Source: Amycolatopsis solani
Lineage (GTDB): Bacteria; Actinomycetota; Actinomycetes; Mycobacteriales; Pseudonocardiaceae
Reading direction: 5' to 3'
NCBI RefSeq assembly: GCF_033441515.1
Contig: NZ_JAWQJT010000001.1
Span: 3,844,001-3,908,000, forward strand
Length of the DNA stretch: 64,000 bases
A model generated the notes under the pieces. That model saw only the letters and a list, made by a program, of their open reading frames with translations, did no database searches and was not told the origin of the DNA. The position numbers and the translations under genes are program-made. Shown one piece after another: positions 1-8,560 of this stretch. Numbering within the stretch: position 1 is the stretch's first letter; each line of letters opens with the position of its first letter.

Positions 1-633
1 GCGGCCACGCCGGAGAACTTCCGGCTGTTCATGGAGGAGCAGCGCGGCCCGCTGACCGGCAACGGCCCGGAGGCCGGCGGCTACTTCCGCACCCTGCCGG
101 ACCTGCCCGCCCCGGACGCGGCGATCTTCGCGGCGCCGGTGATGTTCGTGGAGAGCGGTCTCGCGTTCCCCTACGAGCACGCGATTTCCCTCGGCCCGGT
201 GCTCATCACGCCGGAGAGCCGCGGCAACATCACCCTGCAGTCGACCAACCCGACGGCGAAACCGCGCATCCTCAACAACTTCTTCGCCGAGGAGTCCGAC
301 CTGGAGACGGGCGTGCGGGCGCTGCGGGTCTCGATGGAGATCGCCAAGCAGGAAGCGCTGCGGCCGTTCCACGAGTCGTTCTACCAGTTCCCGGCGTCCG
401 ATTCGGACGACGACCTCAAGGCGTACCTGCGCCGGTACACCCACTCCATCTTCCACCCGGCGGGCACCTGCGCGATCGGCGAGGTCGTCGACGCCGAGCT
501 GCGCGTCCAGGGCGTCGACGGCCTGCGCGTGGCCGACTGCTCGGTGATGCCGGTCGTCGGCCGGGGCAACCCGAACGCGTCCGCCATCATGATCGGCGAG
601 AAGGCCGCCGACCTCATCAAGGAGGCCAGCTGA
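1..633 (+). CDS. GMC-family FAD-dependent oxidoreductase, C-terminal part (5' end outside window)
   Basis: The frame is open from base 1, so this is the last 210 codons of a longer gene. It aligns along its whole length with the C-terminal part of the next gene (shared GPL-T/S-NGPEAGGY, SDSDDDL, RRYT-S-IFH and VDGLRVAD-SVMP segments). GMC enzymes oxidise alcohols or aldehydes with FAD. The C-terminal catalytic pair is visible: the His of IFHPAGTC and the Asn of NPNASAIM. It ends in TGATG, overlapping the next start by one base, so the two are probably co-translated. Substrate unknown; choline/alcohol dehydrogenase-like. Confidence 0.9.
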   Translation, partial: AATPENFRLFMEEQRGPLTGNGPEAGGYFRTLPDLPAPDAAIFAAPVMFVESGLAFPYEHAISLGPVLITPESRGNITLQSTNPTAKPRILNNFFAEESDLETGVRALRVSMEIAKQEALRPFHESFYQFPASDSDDDLKAYLRRYTHSIFHPAGTCAIGEVVDAELRVQGVDGLRVADCSVMPVVGRGNPNASAIMIGEKAADLIKEAS

Positions 634-2201
634 TGTACGACTACATCGTGGTCGGCGCCGGCTCCGCGGGCTGCGTGCTCGCGGCCCGGCTGTCCGAAGA
701 CCCCGACGTCAAGGTCGCCCTGGTCGAGGCGGGCGGCAACGACGACGTCGAGAACATCCACATCCCGGCCGTCTTCGGCGACCTGTTCCGCACCCGGGTC
801 GACTGGGACTACGACTCCCACGAAGAAGAGCAGCTGAACCGGCGGCGGATCTTCCACCCGCGCGGCAAGGTGCTCGGCGGCACCAGCTCGATCAACGCGA
901 TGCTGTACCTGCGCAACAACCGCATCGACTACGACGGCTGGAACCAGCCCGGCTGGAGCTACGACGACCTGCTGCCGCTGTTCAAGCGGTCGGAGGACAA
1001 CGAGCGCGGCGCGTCGGAATACCACGGCGCGGGCGGCCCGCTGTCCGTTTCGGACGGTCGTTCGCTCAACCCGTCGACGACGGCGCTCGTCGAAGCGGCG
1101 CTGCAGGCCGGGCACCCGGCCAACGACGACTTCAACGGCCCCACCCAGGACGGCTTCGGCCGGTTCCAGGTGACCCAGCGCAACGGGCGCCGGTGGAGCA
1201 CCGCGCAGGCGTTCCTGCACCCCGCGCTCGAGCGGCCGAACCTGACGCTGATCAAGAACTACCAGGTCTACCGCGTGCTGATCGAGAACGGCCGCGCGAT
1301 CGGCGTCACCGGCCGTCAGGTCGACGACGAGCTGACGATCCACGCCGAGCGCGAGGTGATCCTTTCGGCGGGGGCGTACAACTCGCCGCAGCTGCTGCTG
1401 CTCTCCGGCGTCGGCCCGGCCGACCAGCTGCGCGGGCTGGGCATGGAGGTCGTGCTCGACCACGCCGAGGTCGGCAAGAACCTGCAGGACCACCCGCTGG
1501 TTCCGCTGATCTACGAACACTCGCAGCCGAACAGCCTGCTGAGCGCGTTCGAGCCGGAGAGCATCCGGGCGTTCCAGGAAGAGGGCCGCGGCCCTCTGAC
1601 GTCGAACGGCCCCGAGGCGGGCGGTTACGTGCGGACGCAGCCGGGCCTGCCGGGCCCGGACGTCGTGTACTTCGCGGGCCCGATGGAGTTCGTCGACAGC
1701 GGCCTGACGGTGCCGACCCGGCACGCGATCACCTTCGGCCCGGTGCTGCTGACGCAGCGCAGCCGCGGGCAGATCACGCTGGTGGCGGAGGACCCGACGG
1801 CCAAGCCGAAGATCGAGCACCGCTACTTCACCGCGGAGGGCGACCTCGACGTCGCGGTGGCCGGCGTCCGGATCGGGATGGACATCGCCCGCCAGCCGGC
1901 GTTCGCGAAGTTCAACGAGCGCCTGCTCAACGCCCCGGCGTCCGATTCGGACGACGACCTGCGCGAGTACGTGCGGCGCTACACGAACTCGATCTTCCAC
2001 GGCAGCGGCGCCTGCGGGATGGGCCGGGTCGTCGACCACGAGCTCAAGGTGTACGGCGTCGACGGCCTCCGGGTCGCCGACGTCTCGGTGATGCCGACCG
2101 TCGGCCGCGGCGCGCCGAACGCGACGGCGATCGTCATCGGGGAGAAGGCCGCGGACCTGGTCCGCGGCGCGCAGTCGACGCGACTGGCCAAGGCGTCCTG
2201 A
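633..2201 (+). CDS. GMC-family FAD-dependent oxidoreductase (choline/alcohol dehydrogenase-like)
   Basis: 522 residues, full length for the family. The N-terminal FAD-binding Rossmann motif is GAGSAG at residues 8-13, followed by an acidic residue (VEAG) and the GMC signature around HPRGKVLGGTSSIN. Active-site candidates are His456 (SIFHGSGAC) and Asn496 (GAPNATA), matching the His/Asn pair of choline-oxidase-type enzymes. It is a tandem paralogue of the truncated upstream gene and overlaps it by one base. Probably a cytosolic flavin dehydrogenase acting on an alcohol; substrate not readable from sequence. A strong hairpin follows the stop. Confidence 0.92.
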   Translation: MYDYIVVGAGSAGCVLAARLSEDPDVKVALVEAGGNDDVENIHIPAVFGDLFRTRVDWDYDSHEEEQLNRRRIFHPRGKVLGGTSSINAMLYLRNNRIDYDGWNQPGWSYDDLLPLFKRSEDNERGASEYHGAGGPLSVSDGRSLNPSTTALVEAALQAGHPANDDFNGPTQDGFGRFQVTQRNGRRWSTAQAFLHPALERPNLTLIKNYQVYRVLIENGRAIGVTGRQVDDELTIHAEREVILSAGAYNSPQLLLLSGVGPADQLRGLGMEVVLDHAEVGKNLQDHPLVPLIYEHSQPNSLLSAFEPESIRAFQEEGRGPLTSNGPEAGGYVRTQPGLPGPDVVYFAGPMEFVDSGLTVPTRHAITFGPVLLTQRSRGQITLVAEDPTAKPKIEHRYFTAEGDLDVAVAGVRIGMDIARQPAFAKFNERLLNAPASDSDDDLREYVRRYTNSIFHGSGACGMGRVVDHELKVYGVDGLRVADVSVMPTVGRGAPNATAIVIGEKAADLVRGAQSTRLAKAS

Positions 2202-2222
2202 CGCACCTCCCGTGCGGAAGAG

Positions 2223-2254
2223 AAGGGGCGGCCGGCACTCGCCGGCCGCCCCTT
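2223..2254 (+). terminator. intrinsic terminator after the GMC pair
   Basis: A 14-bp perfect GC-rich stem (AAGGGGCGGCCGGC and its complement) with an ACTC loop, followed by a short T run, 21 bases after the GMC stop codon. Confidence 0.8.
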
Positions 2255-2279
2255 TTCGCATCCGCTCCGCTTCCGCCCA

Positions 2280-2366
2280 AGCGCCCCAATGTGGCGTTCG
2301 GTGCGTCCAGCGCACCCAATGTGGCGTTCGGTGCGTCTGACGCAACCAACGCCACATTGGGGCGCT
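2280..2366. repeat. Family A intergenic palindromic repeat, copy 1
   Basis: Contains two direct copies of a unit with core CCAATGTGGCGTTCGGTGCG and one inverted copy (ACCAACGCCACATTGGGGCGC), so the ends pair as GCGCCCCAATGTGGC with GCCACATTGGGGCGC. The same architecture recurs at 5439-5525, 42264-42349 and 61171-61228. Here it lies between the terminator of the GMC genes and the permease gene. Confidence 0.9.
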
Positions 2367-2456
2367 CGAGTCCGCAGCGGGGGAGACGAGGGCGGGCCGC
2401 TCGCAGGCGAAAACTTGGTCGCGAACACATCGCGAGCGAGTGAGAGGAAGAACCCC

Positions 2457-3965
2457 GTGAGCGCAGCATCCGACCGCGGTTCCGGGGACGCGCGACCGGC
2501 GTCCCTCCGCCGCACCCTCGGCACCCCCAAGATCGTGTTCCTGGTCGTGGCCGCCGCGGCTCCGCTCGCCGCGATGGTCGGGACCGTCCCGCTGGCGTTC
2601 GCCATCGGCAACGGCGCCGCGGTGCCCGCGATGTTCGTCTTCGCCGGGCTCACCCTCCTCTGCTTCTCCGTCGGGTACGCCGCGATGAGCCGCCGGATCG
2701 TGACGTCCGGGGGGTTCTACGGCTACCTGTCCGCCGGGCTCGGCCGGCCGGCCGCGGTCGGGGGCGGGTGGGCCGCCGTGCTCGCCTACAACACCGCCAC
2801 CGTCGGGATGACCGGTGCCTTCGCCTACTTCGCGCAGCTCGTCGCGTCCTCCTACGGCCTCGACTGGCCGTGGCCGGTGTGGGCCGCGATCGGGCTGGCG
2901 CTGATGGGTGTCCTGGGCTACCGCAAGATCGACTTCAGTGCCCGGGTCCTCGCCGTCCTGATGATCGCCGAGGTCGCGATCCTGGTACTGCTCGACGTCG
3001 CGGTGCTGATCCGGCACGGCGGCGGTGCGCTGCCCGCGGCCTCGTTCGACCCGGCGACGATCGTCGGCGCGGGGCTCGGCGTCTCCCTGATGTTCGCGCT
3101 GATCTCCTTCATCGGCTTCGAATCCGCCGCGCTGTACGGCGAAGAGTCGCGCAACCCGCGCCGCAGCGTGCCGCTCGCCACCTACTGGTCGGTGATCCTC
3201 ATCGCCGTCTTCTACGCGCTGACGAGCTGGGTCGCGGTCGGCGCGGTCGGGCCGGGGCAGCTGCGGGACGTCGCCGGGCAGCAGCTCGGCAACCTCTTCG
3301 GCAGCCTCACCGACGACTACCTGGGCTCGACGGTCACCACCGGGATGCAGATCCTGTTGTGCACCAGCCTGTTCGCCGGGATGCTCGCGATGCACGGCGC
3401 GGCCAACCGCTACCTGTTCGCCCTCGGCCGCGACCGCGTGCTGCCCGCCGGGCTCGGCGCGGTGCACCGCAAGCACGGGTCGCCCCACCGCGCGAGCCTG
3501 ACGCAGACGATCTTCACCGTCGCCGTGACCGCGATCTTCGCGATCGCCGGCGCGGACCCGTACGTCAACCTGGCCACCACCATGACGGGGCTGGGTACGC
3601 TCGGCATCGTCGGGCTGCAGGCCGCGGCGTCCCTTTCGGTCATCGCGTTCTTCCGCCGCCGCCCGGACCGGCACTGGTGGCGCACCGGGGTCGCGCCCGT
3701 GCTCGGACTGCTCGGGCTGGTGGCGTCCGCGGTGCTGGTGATCCAGAACTTCGACCTGCTCACCGGCACCACCAGCACGCTGGTGAACTCGCTGCCGTGG
3801 GCGTTCGTGGTCGTCGTCGCGGCCGGCGCGGGCTTCTCGGTGTGGCTGCGCGCCCGGCGTCCCGAGCGTTATGCGGCGCTTTCCCGGATCGCGTCGGAAC
3901 GCGGCGGGCTGACGGCGGTCCCGGACCCGGAAGAACACGGTGACCGGCGGGCCGAAGCCGCCTGA
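2457..3965 (+). CDS. APC-superfamily amino acid/amine permease
   Basis: 502 residues from a GTG start preceded by GAGAGGAAG. The N-terminus (GTPKIVFLVVAAAAPLAAMVG) opens the first of about 12 hydrophobic segments typical of APC permeases; a conserved GGFYGYLSAGLG stretch lies at the TM2/3 region and FIGFESAALYGEESRNPRRSVP matches the family signature near TM6. It probably imports an amino acid or amine across the cytoplasmic membrane. Position after the GMC oxidoreductases suggests uptake of an amino-alcohol-like substrate, but this is inference. A longer in-frame extension exists upstream but runs through the repeat and lacks a ribosome site. Confidence 0.88.
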   Translation: MSAASDRGSGDARPASLRRTLGTPKIVFLVVAAAAPLAAMVGTVPLAFAIGNGAAVPAMFVFAGLTLLCFSVGYAAMSRRIVTSGGFYGYLSAGLGRPAAVGGGWAAVLAYNTATVGMTGAFAYFAQLVASSYGLDWPWPVWAAIGLALMGVLGYRKIDFSARVLAVLMIAEVAILVLLDVAVLIRHGGGALPAASFDPATIVGAGLGVSLMFALISFIGFESAALYGEESRNPRRSVPLATYWSVILIAVFYALTSWVAVGAVGPGQLRDVAGQQLGNLFGSLTDDYLGSTVTTGMQILLCTSLFAGMLAMHGAANRYLFALGRDRVLPAGLGAVHRKHGSPHRASLTQTIFTVAVTAIFAIAGADPYVNLATTMTGLGTLGIVGLQAAASLSVIAFFRRRPDRHWWRTGVAPVLGLLGLVASAVLVIQNFDLLTGTTSTLVNSLPWAFVVVVAAGAGFSVWLRARRPERYAALSRIASERGGLTAVPDPEEHGDRRAEAA

Positions 3966-4066
3966 GCGGCACTCGGGGAGATGTCCGCACTGCTCAGCGC
4001 CCCTACGATTTTCCTTTGGCGGCTGAAGAAAGTCTCCCGCCGACACGTCCTGGAGGAGCCGAAACA

Positions 4067-5422
4067 ATGCGTGTGCAATTCGCCATCTGGCCGGCCCCGG
4101 CGCACACCTTCCCGCTGGCGCCGCTGGCCTGGGCGCTGAAGTCCGCGGGGCACGAAGTCGTGATCGCCACGCACCCGGGCGGGGTGGAGACGATCGCGTC
4201 GATGGGCATCACCCCGGTCGCGGTCTGCGACATCGACAGCATGCCGATCCCGATGGGCCCCGGCCGGGCCTACGAGAAGGAACGCGCGGACCTCGCCGAG
4301 ATCACCGCGGCCCTCGAAGCCCTCGGCTTCGACGCCGACGACCCGGACCGCGAACACTGGGACGTCTACAGCCAGTACTACCTGCCCGCGCAGTGGGACT
4401 TCGCGCCGTGGAAGGGCGACCCGAACGAGCCGCTCCCGTTCCTCGACGGCCTCGTCGAGTTCACCAAGGCGTGGAAGCCGGACCTGGTGATCTGGGACGC
4501 CTGCCTGCCCGCGGCCGCGGTGGCGGCGAAGGTCGCCGGCGCGGCGCACGCCCGCTGGTGGACCGCGCCCGACGTCTTCTGCCGCAGCATCGACAAGTTC
4601 AAGGAGCTCACCGGCAAGCCGGGCGCCCCGGAGCTGCCGAACCCGGCGGTCGAGACGGTCCGCGCGGCGGCGGAGCGCTACGGCGTCGAGATCGACGACG
4701 AGCTGCTGTGGGGCCAGTGGACGATCAACTCGCAGCCGACGGAGATCGGCCCCGAGGTGTCCGCGAACGTCGTCCCGATGCGGTGGGTGTCGTACTCGAG
4801 CCAGCAGCCGATGCCGGGCTGGCTGTACCCGGTGCCGGAGCGCCCCCGCGTCGCGGTGTCGCTGGGCCTGTCCGAGCGCGCGTTCATGGAGGGCGGCTGG
4901 GACCACATCCCGGTGCTGCTGAACGCACTGTCCGAACTGGACGTCGAGGTCGTCGCGACGCTCGACGACCAGCAGCTGGCGAAGGTCGAGCAGATCCCGG
5001 AGAACGTCCGCGTGCTCCCCTTCGTCCCGCTGGACCAGCTGGTCCCGACGTGCTCGCTGCTGATCCACCACGGCGGCGTCGGCACGGTCATGCCGGCGAT
5101 CCTGAACAGCGTCCCGCAGCTGCTGGTGGACTTCGTCGGCCACAGCATCCGCGCGAACCCCTCCGGCGCGGCCCGCCTGGCCCGTTCGCGCTACAGCCTC
5201 GGCCCGGCGCTGGCCCGCTTCACCCTGGCGAAGGGCGCGGGCCTGGTGCTGAACGTGGCCGAGCCGGACGCCGCGGTGATGCGCGAGCAGATCCGCCGGG
5301 TCCTGGAGGAGAAATCCTTCAAGGAGAACGCCCAGCGGCTGCAGAAGGAGATCAACTCGGTCCCCGGCCCGGCCGAGTACGTGAAGATCCTGGAGCAGCT
5401 CACGCTCGACCACCAGAGCTGA
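4067..5422 (+). CDS. GT1 glycosyltransferase (activator-dependent/DUF1205-like)
   Basis: 451 residues; ATG lies 8 bases after GGAGGAG. The N-terminal acceptor domain begins RVQFAIWPAPAHTFPLAPLAWAL, as in macrolide and aromatic-polyketide glycosyltransferases. The C-terminal donor domain has the HHGGVGTVMPAILNSVPQLL nucleotide-sugar motif. It would transfer a deoxyhexose from an NDP-sugar to a small-molecule acceptor. It converges on a second glycosyltransferase across a shared terminator, and dTDP-sugar genes lie 8-10 kb away, consistent with glycosylation of a secondary metabolite. Donor and acceptor cannot be assigned. Confidence 0.9.
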   Translation: MRVQFAIWPAPAHTFPLAPLAWALKSAGHEVVIATHPGGVETIASMGITPVAVCDIDSMPIPMGPGRAYEKERADLAEITAALEALGFDADDPDREHWDVYSQYYLPAQWDFAPWKGDPNEPLPFLDGLVEFTKAWKPDLVIWDACLPAAAVAAKVAGAAHARWWTAPDVFCRSIDKFKELTGKPGAPELPNPAVETVRAAAERYGVEIDDELLWGQWTINSQPTEIGPEVSANVVPMRWVSYSSQQPMPGWLYPVPERPRVAVSLGLSERAFMEGGWDHIPVLLNALSELDVEVVATLDDQQLAKVEQIPENVRVLPFVPLDQLVPTCSLLIHHGGVGTVMPAILNSVPQLLVDFVGHSIRANPSGAARLARSRYSLGPALARFTLAKGAGLVLNVAEPDAAVMREQIRRVLEEKSFKENAQRLQKEINSVPGPAEYVKILEQLTLDHQS

Positions 5423-5438
5423 GCCCGGGTCTGGCCGA

Positions 5439-5525
5439 TGCGCCCCAATGTGGCGTTCGGTGCGTCAGACGCATCGAACGCCACATTGGGTGCGCTGGAC
5501 GCAACCAACGCCACATTGGGGCGCT
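5439..5525. repeat. Family A intergenic palindromic repeat, copy 2
   Basis: One forward unit (CGCCCCAATGTGGCGTTCGG) followed by two inverted units (CGAACGCCACATTGGG, CCAACGCCACATTGGGGCGC), between two convergent glycosyltransferase genes. Confidence 0.9.
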
Positions 5526-5552
5526 TGGGGCGGGACGCGCGCGACCGGACGA

Positions 5553-5595
5553 AAAGGCCGCGGGCCGGGTGGCAGTCACCCGGCCCGCGGCCTTT
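5553..5595. terminator. bidirectional terminator between convergent glycosyltransferases
   Basis: A 19-bp perfect stem (AAAGGCCGCGGGCCGGGTG and its complement) with a five-base loop, flanked by A and T tracts, so it can serve both convergent genes. Confidence 0.85.
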
Positions 5596-5612
5596 GTCGT
5601 GGAGTGGGGGAC

Positions 5613-6749
5613 TCAGCCCGCGCGGCGCAGTTCCGGCCGCAGCGCCAGGGGAGTCAGCGTGCGAACGACCTCAGCGGGCGACGGCAGGCCGGCGTTCTCC
5701 GCCGCCACCGCGGCCGCCACCTCGGCGAACCGGGGGTCGTCCAGCAACTGAGCGCACCCCGCTGCCACGGCCTCCGGCGTGATCTCCCCGGGTGACAGCC
5801 GCAGCCCGGCGCCCGAGCGCACCACGGCTTCGGCGTTGCCGATCTGGTCGTCGAAGTGCGGCAGGACCAGCTGCGGGACGCCCGCTTCGAGCGCCGCCAG
5901 CGATGTGCCGTTGCCGCCGTGGTGGACCACCGCGTCGCACGTCCTCAGCACCTGCGCCAGCGGGAGCCGTCCCGCGTGGAGCACCGACGGCGGCAGCGTG
6001 CCCCACTCCGCCGCCGTCTCGTCGGCCACCGCCACCACCAGCTCGATGTCCAATGTGGACAACTCCTCGAGCAGGGCCAGGAACAGCCCGGCCGTGCCGA
6101 GTCCGGGCAGGACGGTGCCGAGCGTCAGGCACACCCGCGGCCGCCGGGGCGGGACCGCCAGCCAGTCCGGCAGCCGGGCGTCGCCGTTGTAGGGCACGTG
6201 CCGCAGGCTCGACTGCTCCGCCGCGTGCAGGTGGCGCAGGCTCGGCGGCCAGGTGCCGACGACGTGGTCCGCGCGCGGCAGCCCGGGCAGGCCCAGCGCG
6301 GCCAGCTCGCCGGCGAGCACCTCCTCCGCCGCGGCCCGGTACTCGCGCAGCGCCGGGACGCCCCACTGCAGCTCGACGCCGGGGACGCCGTGCACCGCCG
6401 CCGTGATCGCGCCCGCCGCGGCCGCGCGTTCGAACACCACGAGGTCCGGCCGCCAGCTTTCGGCGAGCCGGAGGGTGCCGACGAGGTTGCGGGCGGAGAT
6501 GCCCGCGAACACCCGGCCGTGGGCGAGCAGGTGCTCGCCGGCGTCTTCGTAGCCGTCGCCGGCGAGGCCGGTGAAGTCCGCCGCGGGCCCGGCCGGCGTC
6601 GCGGGGAGCCCCGCGCGCAGCACCGTCGGGAGGTAGTCCTCCGACGTGGTCACCACGACCTCGGCGCCGGCGGCCCGGTAGGCCCACGCGAGCGGCACGA
6701 GGGGGAAGAAGTGTCCCGACAGGGGCACCGTGGCGAAGAGGATCCGCAT
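5613..6749 (-). CDS. GT1 glycosyltransferase (UGT/EryCIII-like)
   Basis: 378 residues, ATG start with GGGAG 9-10 bases upstream. N-terminus RILFATVPLSGHFFPLVPLAWAYRAAGAEV is typical of the GT1 acceptor domain; the C-terminal donor site is HHGGNGTSLAALEAGVPQLVLP followed by DQIGNAEAV. It would glycosylate a hydrophobic natural product in the cytosol. Divergent from the DHA2 exporter, with which it shares a 226-bp intergenic region. It is shorter than and clearly different from the glycosyltransferase at 4067-5422, so they probably add different sugars or use different positions. Substrates are not predictable. Confidence 0.9.
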   Translation of the reverse strand: MRILFATVPLSGHFFPLVPLAWAYRAAGAEVVVTTSEDYLPTVLRAGLPATPAGPAADFTGLAGDGYEDAGEHLLAHGRVFAGISARNLVGTLRLAESWRPDLVVFERAAAAGAITAAVHGVPGVELQWGVPALREYRAAAEEVLAGELAALGLPGLPRADHVVGTWPPSLRHLHAAEQSSLRHVPYNGDARLPDWLAVPPRRPRVCLTLGTVLPGLGTAGLFLALLEELSTLDIELVVAVADETAAEWGTLPPSVLHAGRLPLAQVLRTCDAVVHHGGNGTSLAALEAGVPQLVLPHFDDQIGNAEAVVRSGAGLRLSPGEITPEAVAAGCAQLLDDPRFAEVAAAVAAENAGLPSPAEVVRTLTPLALRPELRRAG

Positions 6750-6921
6750 GATCGTGTGCTCCCAGCGTCGGCGAACGCCCAGGTGGGCGACGGTCCTTGC
6801 CTTCGAGGTTCCCAGCCGCCGACTCCCGCCTGCGTCTCGTCGATTGCTTGCGGACTTCGTGACGCAGAGCAATCAGAAAGATGCGGCCGTGATCGAGAGT
6901 GACCGACGATCAGTGTTGGAC

Positions 6922-6940
6922 GAGTCACGCCACGTGACTC
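6922..6940. promoter_or_regulatory. candidate operator palindrome upstream of the exporter gene
   Basis: Perfect inverted repeat GAGTCACG-CCA-CGTGACTC, 36 bases before the exporter ATG, in the divergent intergenic region with the glycosyltransferase. The size and position suit a dimeric repressor of TetR or MarR type; no regulator gene is adjacent. Confidence 0.5.
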
Positions 6941-6975
6941 TTGAAACGATTCAGACAAAAGACCCAAAGGGGATC

Positions 6976-8559
6976 ATGACCACCAACAGCTCGACGCCCC
7001 CCGGCGAGCTGGCGGGCAAGAAGGAGTGGATCGGCCTCGCCGTCCTCATCCTCCCGACCCTGCTGCTTTCGCTGGACCTGAGCGTTCTCATCCTGGCGAT
7101 TCCCCACGTCACCGCGGACCTGCACCCCAGCAGCGCGCAGATGCTGTGGATCGTCGACATCTACGGCTTCACCATCGCCGGTCTCCTCGTCACCATGGGC
7201 AACCTCGGTGACCGCATCGGACACCGGAAACTGCTGATGATCGGCGCCGCGCTGTTCAGCGTCGCTTCGGCGGTGGCGGCTTGGTCGTCCAGCGCGGAGA
7301 TGCTGATCGCCGCCCGCGCGGGGCTCGGCATCGCCGGCTCCACGCTGATGCCCACGATGCTGGGCCTGATCTCCACCATGTTCCGGAACGCGAAGCAGCG
7401 AGCGGTCGCGATCAGCGTCCAGACGAGCTTCTTCATGGTCGGCATGGCGATCGGCCCGCTGGTCGGAGGCGTGATGCTGTCGGCCTTCTGGTGGGGCTCG
7501 GTGTTCCTGCTCGGCCTGCCGGTGATGGGGCTGCTGCTGGTCGTGGCCCCGATCCTGCTGCCGGAGCACAAGGCCGCCGGGGCCGGCGGCTTCAAGCTCG
7601 ACCTGGTCAGCATCGTGCTGTCGCTGGCCACCATCCTGCCGGTCATCTACGGCCTCAAGGAACTGGCGCGGGGCAGCTCGGTCGTGGTGTCGCTGGCGGT
7701 CCTCGCGGCGGGCCTGCTCTTCGGGGTGGCGTTCGTCCGGCGGCAGCGCCGGCTCGCCGACCCGCTGCTGGACGTGCGGCTGCTCGGCCGCCCGGCCTTC
7801 AGCGGCGCGCTGGGCATGATGCTGCTCGGCGGGTCCACGATCAGCGGGATCATCCTGCTGTTCAACCAGTACCTGCAGCTGGTGCTCGGCCTCTCGCCGC
7901 TGAACTCCGGCCTGTGGCTGATCCCGTACACCGTCGGCATGGTGGCCGGGTACATGGTGTCGCCGGGCCTGGCGCAGAAGTTCCGGCCCGCGGTGGTCAT
8001 CGCCGCCGGGATGATGGTCTCGCTGGTCGGTTTCGTGCTGCTCACGCAGGTGCCGGCGAGCGGCGGCCTGGTCATCACGGTGCTCGGCACGGTCCTCGCG
8101 ACCGCCGGTCTCTCACCGATGCTGGTGCTCGGCATCGGCCTGGTGATGGGCTCGGCGCCGCCGGAGAAGGCCGGGGCGGCGGGTGCGATCTCGCAGACGA
8201 GCAACGAGCTCGGGGTCGCGTTCGGGATCGCCGTGTTCGGGTCGATCGCCACGGCCGTCTACCGCGGCGTGGCCGAGGTCCCGGCCGGGGTGCCGTCCGA
8301 CGTCGCCGCGGCCGCCCGCGAGGGCATCGCCGAGGGCACGGCCGCGGCCGGCAGCCTGCCCGGTGACCTCGCCGGTTCGCTGCTGACCGCCATCCGCGAG
8401 GCCTTCACCAGCGGGTTCGCCGGTGCGGCGATCGTCTGCGCGGTCCTCATGGTGGTGCTGGCGGCGGTGGCGCTGCTGCTGTTCCGGCACGTGCCGAAGA
8501 GCGGCCAGGAGCCGGCGCCGGCCGCGGAGTCCATTCCGGACGAAGTGCCGGCCGCGTAG
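6976..8559 (+). CDS. MFS multidrug exporter, DHA2 (14-TM) family
   Basis: 527 residues; ATG preceded by AAAGGGG. About 14 hydrophobic segments, with the EmrB/QacA-type motifs LDLSVLILAIPHVTADLHPS in TM1, GNLGDRIGHRKLL (motif A) after TM2 and GIAGSTLMPTMLGLI later. Drug/proton antiporter in the cytoplasmic membrane, probably exporting the glycosylated product of this region or giving self-resistance. It diverges from a glycosyltransferase and converges with a methyltransferase whose stop lies one base away. Confidence 0.92.
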   Translation: MTTNSSTPPGELAGKKEWIGLAVLILPTLLLSLDLSVLILAIPHVTADLHPSSAQMLWIVDIYGFTIAGLLVTMGNLGDRIGHRKLLMIGAALFSVASAVAAWSSSAEMLIAARAGLGIAGSTLMPTMLGLISTMFRNAKQRAVAISVQTSFFMVGMAIGPLVGGVMLSAFWWGSVFLLGLPVMGLLLVVAPILLPEHKAAGAGGFKLDLVSIVLSLATILPVIYGLKELARGSSVVVSLAVLAAGLLFGVAFVRRQRRLADPLLDVRLLGRPAFSGALGMMLLGGSTISGIILLFNQYLQLVLGLSPLNSGLWLIPYTVGMVAGYMVSPGLAQKFRPAVVIAAGMMVSLVGFVLLTQVPASGGLVITVLGTVLATAGLSPMLVLGIGLVMGSAPPEKAGAAGAISQTSNELGVAFGIAVFGSIATAVYRGVAEVPAGVPSDVAAAAREGIAEGTAAAGSLPGDLAGSLLTAIREAFTSGFAGAAIVCAVLMVVLAAVALLLFRHVPKSGQEPAPAAESIPDEVPAA

Positions 8560-8560
8560 C

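Noticed and set aside
381..4067. A 1228-codon open frame on the minus strand
   Set aside because: It runs antisense to the GMC and permease genes, is Arg/Gly/Ala/Pro-rich with no domain, and is a by-product of high third-position G+C.
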